A stretch of 33,878 nucleotides of DNA, taken from the NCBI GenBank assembly GCA_947450355.1, contig CANFVB010000008.1, forward strand, positions 1 through 33,878. Direction: 5' to 3'. Below are positions 27,469 through 33,878 of the stretch, piece by piece. The first letter of the stretch is position 1, and each line of letters begins with the position of its first letter. The position numbers and the translations under genes are program-made. Source of the DNA: Bacteroidota bacterium. Its GTDB lineage: Bacteria; Bacteroidota; Bacteroidia; Flavobacteriales; Flavobacteriaceae. The notes under the pieces were generated by a model. It saw only the letters and a list, made by a program, of their open reading frames with translations. It was not told the origin of the DNA and did not search any database.

Positions 27469-28467
27469 TTAGTTTACTGCTGGACAATTACAGTGGTATT
27501 TTTCTGGTTTACAGAATAAATTCAAACCAATTGTAATTTGGTGAAAACCACTAGAATCAAACTTTACATCTCCCAAAATTTGAGAATAGGTATAAGCAAA
27601 CATAAAGTTTTGATAATTTAAACCTAAAATAGGTGATATGTTTTGTAAATATTGAGTACCTACACCACTACCTGAAATAAATTGTGCACCGTCTAAACTT
27701 CTTCTGTAAGATAATCCACCCCAAACTTTACCAAAATCTAATTGTTTGTAAACCTTAAGGTTCATATCAATTGAACTTTCTTTCGTTTTATCTATATTCT
27801 GATACATAATTGATGGCTCCCACAACAAAGTTTCAGTATCTCCAAAAGTATAACCTGCACTTAAAATAACTTTTCTTAAATTGTCACTTTCGTAAGCTGT
27901 ATAGATGTTTCTTCTTGTTTCAACTGCATTTTTAATAGTTAAGTGTGTATAAAAATCTAAATAGTTATACGATGCACCTATGTCAAAATTGAAATACGAT
28001 TCTTTTTGAACAATTGTACCATCTACAATAGGATCGTAATTGCCAGAATTTATAAAATTAGTTTCATCTAATTGACTTTGAATTAAAACACCACTAATAC
28101 CAAAAGATAATTGATTCAAATCAACGTCATCTCTTGAAAACATGATATGGTGGGCATAAGTTAATTTAACCCCTTTTTGAGAATGGTATCCGTTTTTATC
28201 ATTAAAAACTATTATACCAGCACCATTAGAATCGTCCAATCTTGTATTAAAACTTAATGTTTGCAATTGAGGCGCATCTTCTTGACCAAACCATTGTTTA
28301 CGAGCAGTTAATCTAAGTTTTGAACAACTTGACGCACCCGCCATTGATGGGTGTATTAAATAATAATTATCCGATAAATAATCAGAATATACTGCAATAC
28401 CTTCTTGGGAGAACGAAATTTGAGCAATAAACAACAAAACAACTAAATACAACTTTTTAAAATTCAT
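27469..28467 (-). CDS. PorP/SprF family type IX secretion-associated membrane protein
   Basis: AVYSDYLSDNYYLIHPSMAGASSCSKLRLTARKQWFGQEDAPQLQTLSFNTRL...GAGIIVFNDKNGYHSQKGVKLTYAHHI is the family signature. Confidence 0.93.
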   Translation of the reverse strand: MNFKKLYLVVLLFIAQISFSQEGIAVYSDYLSDNYYLIHPSMAGASSCSKLRLTARKQWFGQEDAPQLQTLSFNTRLDDSNGAGIIVFNDKNGYHSQKGVKLTYAHHIMFSRDDVDLNQLSFGISGVLIQSQLDETNFINSGNYDPIVDGTIVQKESYFNFDIGASYNYLDFYTHLTIKNAVETRRNIYTAYESDNLRKVILSAGYTFGDTETLLWEPSIMYQNIDKTKESSIDMNLKVYKQLDFGKVWGGLSYRRSLDGAQFISGSGVGTQYLQNISPILGLNYQNFMFAYTYSQILGDVKFDSSGFHQITIGLNLFCKPEKYHCNCPAVN

Positions 28468-28613
28468 TTCTTTTTTCTTTTTAATGACAATTGTGCTTTT
28501 AAATCCCTTTATCGAATTTGATAAACATAGAAATCGATTACATAGTATGTATAATAATTTTAACTAAAATGATAAAACAACTATCCCTAATAACAAATCA
28601 ACAATGTAGCGGT

Positions 28614-28645
28614 CAAATATATAAATTTTTAGGTTAGTAATCAAA
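28614..28645 (-). promoter_or_regulatory. Putative Bacteroidota promoter (-33 TTTG, 20-nt gap, -7 TATATTTG) for the PorP/SprF-like gene
   Basis: On plus: CAAATATA (28614-28621) and CAAA (28642-28645); predicts a leader of about 140 nt. Confidence 0.55.
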
Positions 28646-28850
28646 TTCCCAACAATTATTTTAAAATTATCTTACAATAATCTAATTTCTGACTTGAAAT
28701 TAAATTAAAAACTCGTTTCAGTTAGCAAAATACACTTAAAATCAATGTGTGCTAAAATAATCAGCATATACTATTCCATATAACCTAGAAATTTGAATCA
28801 AATGATTTATCTTTACACTCACAAAATACTATTATAAAGTAAAACGCAAA

Positions 28851-29750
28851 ATGACAAAAATCACTATAAAAAGCACACAAAATCCTGCAATTCTAAAGTT
28901 TGAATTTCCCGATTTCATAACCCAAAACGAAAGTTTTGAGTTCAAAAACATTGACGAAGCCAAAGCTTCGCCTCTCGCACAGCAATTATTCTACTTGCCA
29001 TTTGTGAAAACAGTTTACATTTCTGGAAATTTCATCGCAATAGAACGCTACACCATTGTAGAATGGGAAGATGTTCAAGATGCTGTTGCCGAACAAATTG
29101 AAGAATTTGTAAATAATGGCGGCACTATTATCACAATTGACGAAAACAAAACCAAGAAACAACCTATTACAGTATATGGTGAAACGACGCCAAATCCTGC
29201 AGCTCTGAAATTTGTCGTTAGCAGAATGTTGACTAAAAACGCTGTTGAATTCAAAAATATTGATGCTACAGCAGCCTCGCCATTGGCAAAAGCCCTATTC
29301 AATTTTTCGTATGTAAAGGAAGTTTTCATCGACGAAAATTACATTTCTGTAACCAAATATGAAGTCAACGAATGGAACGAAATTACCTTGGAATTGCGTT
29401 CGTTCATCAAGCAATTCATTGAAAATGGTGGAACTGTTTTAGATGAAACCCTATTGGTAACCGATACAAAACAAGAGAAACAGCAAATTAAAAACTTCGA
29501 TAATTTAGACACTACGTCGCAACAAATTATCAATATTTTGGAAGAATATGTAAAACCTGCCGTTGCTGCCGATGGTGGAAATATCCTATTCGATTCCTAC
29601 GATGAAAAAGAAAAACGCGTGAAAGTAATCTTACAAGGTGCTTGCAACGGCTGCCCATCTTCAACTTTCACTCTAAAAAGTGGCATCGAAAACATGCTAA
29701 AAGACATGCTAAAAGACGAAGATATTAAAGTAGAAGCCGTAAACGCCTAA
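28851..29750 (+). CDS. NifU-family Fe-S scaffold protein with two tandem Nfu-N-like domains and a C-terminal NifU domain
   Basis: Internal duplication (TQNPAILKFEFP...NNGGTI / TPNPAALKFVVS...ENGGTV) and C-terminal VKPAVAADGGNILFDSYDEKEKRVKVILQGACNGCPSSTFTLKSGIENML. Confidence 0.95.
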   Translation: MTKITIKSTQNPAILKFEFPDFITQNESFEFKNIDEAKASPLAQQLFYLPFVKTVYISGNFIAIERYTIVEWEDVQDAVAEQIEEFVNNGGTIITIDENKTKKQPITVYGETTPNPAALKFVVSRMLTKNAVEFKNIDATAASPLAKALFNFSYVKEVFIDENYISVTKYEVNEWNEITLELRSFIKQFIENGGTVLDETLLVTDTKQEKQQIKNFDNLDTTSQQIINILEEYVKPAVAADGGNILFDSYDEKEKRVKVILQGACNGCPSSTFTLKSGIENMLKDMLKDEDIKVEAVNA

Positions 29751-29929
29751 GTAAGTAGAAAGTTTTAAAGTCGTAAAGTCAAAAGTCTCGAAATAGCTGA
29801 AAACTATTTAAAATCAGTCAATTACTTTGAATTAATTATATTAAATACGACGCTTTATTACACGTACTACTTAACTTTATTAGTAACAAAATAGCGTTTA
29901 GAAACACTTTTTTAAGAAACTATTCATTG

Positions 29930-29956
29930 CAATCCACGCCCAAAAGCGTGGGATTT
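29930..29956 (+). repeat. Solo hairpin core of the REP-like element found at 17772-17857
   Basis: CAATCCACGCCCAAAAGCGTGGGATTT, exact 27-nt reverse complement of 17795-17821. Confidence 0.9.
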
Positions 29957-29985
29957 TAACTATTGTCTGGGCTAAAAAACACAGC

Positions 29986-32004
29986 ATGAACGAACTACAT
30001 TCCGAAACTAGTCCCTATCTTTTGCAACACGCAAACAATCCAGTGCATTGGAAAGCGTGGAACTCCAACTCATTGGCTACAGCCCAAGAACAAAACAAAC
30101 TTATCATCGTTAGTATTGGTTATTCGGCGTGCCATTGGTGTCATGTTATGGAACACGAAAGCTTTGAAAATGATGAAGTGGCACAAACCATGAACCAGCA
30201 TTTCATCAACATAAAAGTGGATCGCGAAGAGCGTCCCGACGTGGATGCTGTTTATATGAAAGCCGTTCAAATAATGACAGGGCGAGGCGGTTGGCCACTA
30301 AATATTGTGGCACTTCCCGACGGAAGACCGGTTTGGGGCGGCACCTATTTTCGAAAAGACGAATGGATTTCAACGTTAGAACAGTTGCAAACAATTTATC
30401 AATCACAACCCGAAAAAATGATTGGGTATGCTGAAAAATTACGCCTCGGAATTGAAAGTTTAGGAATGTCAAAGGCGGAAATTTCATCGGAAACTTTAAA
30501 CCAAAATAGCATTGAACCCTTAATCGAAAAATGGATTAAAAGTTTCGATTTGGAATTTGGTGGAATGGCACGTGCACCGAAATTTATGATGCCCAATAAC
30601 TATCAATTTCTATTGCGATACGGGCATCAAAAACAAAATCAGGAAGTGTTGGATTTCGTAAATCTTACCTTGACAAAAATGGCTTATGGTGGACTTTTCG
30701 ACACCGTTGACGGCGGATTTTCTCGCTATTCGGTCGATATGAAATGGCACGTTCCTCACTTTGAAAAAATGCTTTATGACAACGGACAATTGGTTTCGTT
30801 GTATGCTGATACTTATAAACTAACGAAAAATCCTTTATACAAAGAGGTTGTCGAAAAAACATTGACCTTCATTTCGAGAGAACTAACCAATGCTGAAAAT
30901 GGCTTTTATTGTGCTTTAGATGCCGATAGTTTAAATGAAAAGCAACACTTGGAAGAAGGTGCATTTTATGTTTGGAAAGAAGCAACATTGCAAACCATTC
31001 TGAAAGATAATTTTGAATTGTTTCGTGAAGTTTTCAATGTCAATGAATTTGGTTATTGGGAAGAAGGCAATTATGTTTTAATTCAAAATCAGGAGTTGAA
31101 AGCAATCGCAATCCAAAATAATATCACTCTTTCTGAATTGCAATCTAAGAAAAAAACTTGGGAACAATTGCTTTTTATTGAACGTGAAAAAAGAAGCAAA
31201 CCAAGATTAGACGATAAAGCATTGACGTCTTGGAATGCCATAATGTTAAAAGGTTTTGTGGATGCTTATAAAGCTTTTGGCGACGAAAATTATTTAAAAA
31301 CAGCCATTAAAAATGCGGCTTTCATCATTGAAAAACAATGGACACCCGAAGGCAATTTATACCATAATTACAAGAATGGAAAAAGCACGATAAACGGTTA
31401 TCTTGAAGATTATTGTTTTGTAATTGATGCTTTTATTGCACTTTATGAAGTGACATTAGATGAAAAATGGTTGCAAAATGCCAAGCAATTAACCGATTAT
31501 TGTTTCGATTCTTTTTATGATGAAAAGGCAGGATTTTTTGCTTTTACCTCCAAAATTGACGCACCACTTATTACTACTCATTTTGAAACCGAAGACAATG
31601 TCATTCCAGCTTCTAACTCGGTGATGGCAAATAATTTATTCAAGCTGAGTATTTATTTTCATAATTCCTATTATGAAACTATTTGCATGAAAATGCTTCA
31701 ACAAATCATTCCAAACATTGATTATCCATCGGGGTATTCTAATTGGTTGAATGTATTGATGAATTATTCCGAGCAGAATAAGGAATTGGGAGTTTGCGGT
31801 GAAAAAGCGTTGGAATATATAACTAAAATCAATCAGAACTACCTTCCAAATATAGTTATTGCAGGAATAAAAGTCGCTACTTCCCTACCCTTTTTGAAAG
31901 ACCGCTTTGTTGAAAACGAAACGCTATTTTATGTTTGTCAAAATCAAACGTGTTTGTTGCCAACAACAGATTTTGAGGAAGCTTTGAAAATGGTATTTGA
32001 TTAA
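29986..32004 (+). CDS. Thioredoxin domain-containing protein (DUF255/YyaL-like)
   Basis: NELHSETSPYLLQHANNPVHWKAWN, IGYSACHWCHVMEHESFEN, VDREERPDVDAVYMKAVQIMTGRGGWPLNIVALPDGRPVWGGTYF. Confidence 0.96.
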   Translation: MNELHSETSPYLLQHANNPVHWKAWNSNSLATAQEQNKLIIVSIGYSACHWCHVMEHESFENDEVAQTMNQHFINIKVDREERPDVDAVYMKAVQIMTGRGGWPLNIVALPDGRPVWGGTYFRKDEWISTLEQLQTIYQSQPEKMIGYAEKLRLGIESLGMSKAEISSETLNQNSIEPLIEKWIKSFDLEFGGMARAPKFMMPNNYQFLLRYGHQKQNQEVLDFVNLTLTKMAYGGLFDTVDGGFSRYSVDMKWHVPHFEKMLYDNGQLVSLYADTYKLTKNPLYKEVVEKTLTFISRELTNAENGFYCALDADSLNEKQHLEEGAFYVWKEATLQTILKDNFELFREVFNVNEFGYWEEGNYVLIQNQELKAIAIQNNITLSELQSKKKTWEQLLFIEREKRSKPRLDDKALTSWNAIMLKGFVDAYKAFGDENYLKTAIKNAAFIIEKQWTPEGNLYHNYKNGKSTINGYLEDYCFVIDAFIALYEVTLDEKWLQNAKQLTDYCFDSFYDEKAGFFAFTSKIDAPLITTHFETEDNVIPASNSVMANNLFKLSIYFHNSYYETICMKMLQQIIPNIDYPSGYSNWLNVLMNYSEQNKELGVCGEKALEYITKINQNYLPNIVIAGIKVATSLPFLKDRFVENETLFYVCQNQTCLLPTTDFEEALKMVFD

Positions 32005-32256
32005 TTGGAACTGATTAGTCAAATCAAACTGCTAAAATGCTACAGTATATTTCATTTATTTCAATTGTTATTAGACTAAATGAAATAACGATCAGAAGTC
32101 AACTATCTCTTTCAGGATGTCATAATAAGGAATTAAGAATCTCATAATGTGAGTAAATTATAGGATTGCTCCGTTATCGAAATGTCAAAATAGCGCCAAT
32201 CTTTCCAGCTTTCGATTCTCGATAAAGTAATGGAAATCATACTTAATACTATTCGC

Positions 32257-32376
32257 TTAAAAACTGGCCTGTTTCAAGGAAGAGCGATACGCAATTTGGT
32301 TTGAAATTTCCTCCAAATCTGTTTTCCAAGCTTTTATGACTTTAGGATAATTACGTCTAAAATTGCTAGAAAAAGA
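32257..32376 (-). pseudogene. Possible short transposase relic (IS256/Mutator-like), very tentative
   Basis: Minus-strand LSFSSNFRRNYPKVIKAWKTDLEEISNQIAYRSSLKQASF* loosely resembles the IS256 segment (K/R)YP..(I/V)K.W...W(E/D)(E/D)L; no catalytic motif present. Confidence 0.2.
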
Positions 32377-32446
32377 AAGGTTTATTATTCTAAAAGAAAT
32401 GACAGCAATTACCTTAAAAATAAGATGTTAGGACGTTACTTATTGT

Positions 32447-32634
32447 TTGCCAAGACAAAGGAAAGGCTTCGTCCTGACGAAGAAACTAATTTACCGCGGT
32501 AACTTATATAAACTACCGCGGTAACTCACTCAATTTACCGCGGTAACTTACTTAATTTACCGCGGTAACTTGATTCATTTACCGCGGTAAAATATATGTA
32601 TCGTCCTGACAAAGCGATAAACTATCCCTGAGAA
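32447..32634. repeat. 22-nt-period palindromic array: five TTACCGCGGTAA cores flanked in register by divergent cores
   Basis: ACCGCGGT at 32493, 32515, 32537, 32559, 32581 (exactly 22 apart), spacers of 10 nt. In-register flanking 12-mers: TTGCCAAGACAA (32447), TCGTCCTGACGA (32469), TCGTCCTGACAA (32601), TATCCCTGAGAA (32623). Confidence 0.93.
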
Positions 32635-32657
32635 GTAAAAAATGTGGTAACCTTAGA

Positions 32658-33030
32658 CTAATCCCTAACATACTCTTGAGGAGAAACTCCCGTTATCGAT
32701 TTGAAGCTTTTAAAGAAGGAACTATAGGATGTAAATCCAGCCACAGAAGCCAATGACTCCATCGTATCTTTTTTTAGATAACCTTCCTCTATTAGTAGAA
32801 TGGTTTTTTGAATGCGTATTATTTTCCTAAAGTGAGAGAACTTTATTTTTGAATGATATTTAAAAATATACAACACATGACTTTTTGGAATATTTAGTTT
32901 GTTTATTAAATCGCTTGTTTAAAAATTGGTGTTTAGAAACAGATTGATTTTAACGCTTGGTTTTTCTATGTCAAGAATATAAGTTTTAGTATTGTTTACA
33001 CGTTTAAGAAAGTACCTTTTATTAATATTA
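32658..33030 (-). pseudogene. AraC-family transcriptional regulator C-terminal fragment, in-frame nonsense codon plus IS truncation
   Basis: Minus-strand reading ...YILDIEKPSVKINLFLNTNF*TSDLINKLNIPKSHVLYIFKYHSKIKFSHFRKIIRIQ...MESLASVAGFTSYSSFFKSFKSITGVSPQEYVRD*. The TAA at 32919-32921 is in frame with both flanking ORFs (33119 - 32876 = 243, a multiple of 3). Upstream is IS982-like sequence. Confidence 0.85.
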
Positions 33031-33878
33031 ACCCGTTGGGTGTAATTATTTAAAGTGAAAAAAATAGAATAAATATTGGTCAAGACACTGAAATTCAGTA
33101 TCTTGAAGTCGCTAAACAAACCAATATTTATGTCAAATATAGTGAAAAATTATTTAAGAGTTTTAGAAGTTATAAGTTCTTTGAATTGTGAATTGGAATA
33201 TAAATCTGGCGTTGGCAGAAGCCAAAAAATGTCTGATTTAGAAGTAGTTGCACTGAGTTTAACGGCTGAATTTATGTCCATTGATAGTGAAAACTCATTG
33301 TTTAAATTGATTGATGTTAGTCAAATTCCAAATTTAATTGAGCGAAGTCAATTTAATAAAAGACGAAGAAAATTATTTTTGTTTTTAGAAGAAGTAAGAA
33401 CAAAATTAGCATCACGTTTTTTAGAATTTGAAGATTATTTCATCGTAGATAGTATGCCGTTGGAGATTTGTAAATTTGCTCGTCACAGGAGAATTAAAAT
33501 CTGCAAAAATGATTTTGAAACTGCTCCTTCAAAAGGGTTTTGTGCTTCTCAAAACAATTGGTTCTACGGATACAAATTACACGGAGTCTGTTCAATAAAT
33601 GGAATTTTCCACTCATTAGATATTACAAAAGCAGAAGTTCACGATGTTCATTTTTTGAAGAATATAAAACAACAAATGTCTGATTGTGTGTTACTTGGTG
33701 ATAGAGGTTATTTATCTCAAAGCATTCAATTAGATTTGTTTCAAACAGTAAATGTCAAATTAGAAACACCAAAAAGAATAAATCAAAAAGACTATAAGCC
33801 ACAACCTTATATCTTCAGAAAATCAAGAAAAAGAATTGAAACATTATTTTCACAATTGTGTGACCAATTCAAAATAAG
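33031..33878 (+). mobile_element. IS982-family insertion sequence, left end (element continues beyond the window)
   Basis: Transposase at 33130; ACCCGTTGGGTGTAATTATTTAAAGTG at 33031 is the likely terminal inverted repeat. The partner end is outside the window, so the boundary is an estimate. Confidence 0.75.
33130..33878 (+). CDS. IS982-family transposase (3' end outside window)
   Basis: Manual translation MSNIVKNYLRVLEVISSLNCELEYKSGVGRSQKMSDLEVVALSLTAEFMSIDSENSLF...FEDYFIVDSMPLEICKFARHRRIKICK...KGFCASQNNWFYGYKLHGVCSINGIFHSLDITKAEVHDVHFLKNIK...VLLGDRGYLSQSIQLDLFQ: open to the window edge, hence absent from the ORF track. Confidence 0.93.
   Translation, partial: MSNIVKNYLRVLEVISSLNCELEYKSGVGRSQKMSDLEVVALSLTAEFMSIDSENSLFKLIDVSQIPNLIERSQFNKRRRKLFLFLEEVRTKLASRFLEFEDYFIVDSMPLEICKFARHRRIKICKNDFETAPSKGFCASQNNWFYGYKLHGVCSINGIFHSLDITKAEVHDVHFLKNIKQQMSDCVLLGDRGYLSQSIQLDLFQTVNVKLETPKRINQKDYKPQPYIFRKSRKRIETLFSQLCDQFKI

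Noticed and set aside
29760-29800. AAGTTTTAAAGTCGTAAAGTCAAAAGTC as a defined repeat array
   Set aside because: Only a few degenerate AAGTC-like copies; too short and simple to support beyond low-complexity sequence.
32491-32590. CRISPR-like array (repeat-spacer)
   Set aside because: Repeat is a 12-nt palindrome with 10-nt spacers, far below CRISPR dimensions, with no cas genes in the window; spacers are AT-rich and similar to each other.
32919-33119. 66-aa minus-strand ORF as an independent gene
   Set aside because: Chimera of IS982 terminal sequence and the AraC relic, terminated by the nonsense codon.
1-33878. tRNA, rRNA or known antiphage/toxin-antitoxin systems
   Set aside because: No cloverleaf, rRNA or defence-family sequence was recognised; the NUC endonuclease has a signal peptide and sits alone, more consistent with a secreted nuclease than a defence effector.

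Overview
Flavobacterium-like (Bacteroidota, AT-rich) chromosomal window, mostly conserved housekeeping genes: accD, purH, the mreB-mreC-mreD-mrdA-rodA cell-shape operon, pdxJ, a CBS-domain gene, nadK, uppS-bamA-skp/ompH, murI, a gamma-carbonic anhydrase, a PorP/SprF-like gene, a NifU-like gene and a DUF255 thioredoxin-domain gene. Less ordinary parts: (1) A potassium module (KdpD-like kinase, KdpE-like regulator, Kup, a 90-aa Sm-like candidate, a porin) is bracketed by a 23-nt near-perfect direct repeat: the 3' end of accD (847-869) recurs at the 3' end of the porin (6547-6569), exactly 5700 nt apart. This suggests an inserted cargo module. (2) Two strictly periodic arrays of short palindromic units lie in convergent intergenic regions: 21-nt period at 6642-6830, and 22-nt period at about 32447-32634 with five TTACCGCGGTAA cores. 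They look like one architecture with unrelated sequences and are the best candidates for something undescribed. (3) A structured REP-like element at 17772-17857 has its central hairpin repeated exactly, 27 nt, in the leader of the DUF255 gene (29930-29956). (4) An AraC-type regulator relic has a single in-frame TAA and is truncated by an IS982-family element that runs off the window end and carries a hairpin upstream of its transposase start. All calls come from reading the sequence and the supplied ORFs; no database search was run.
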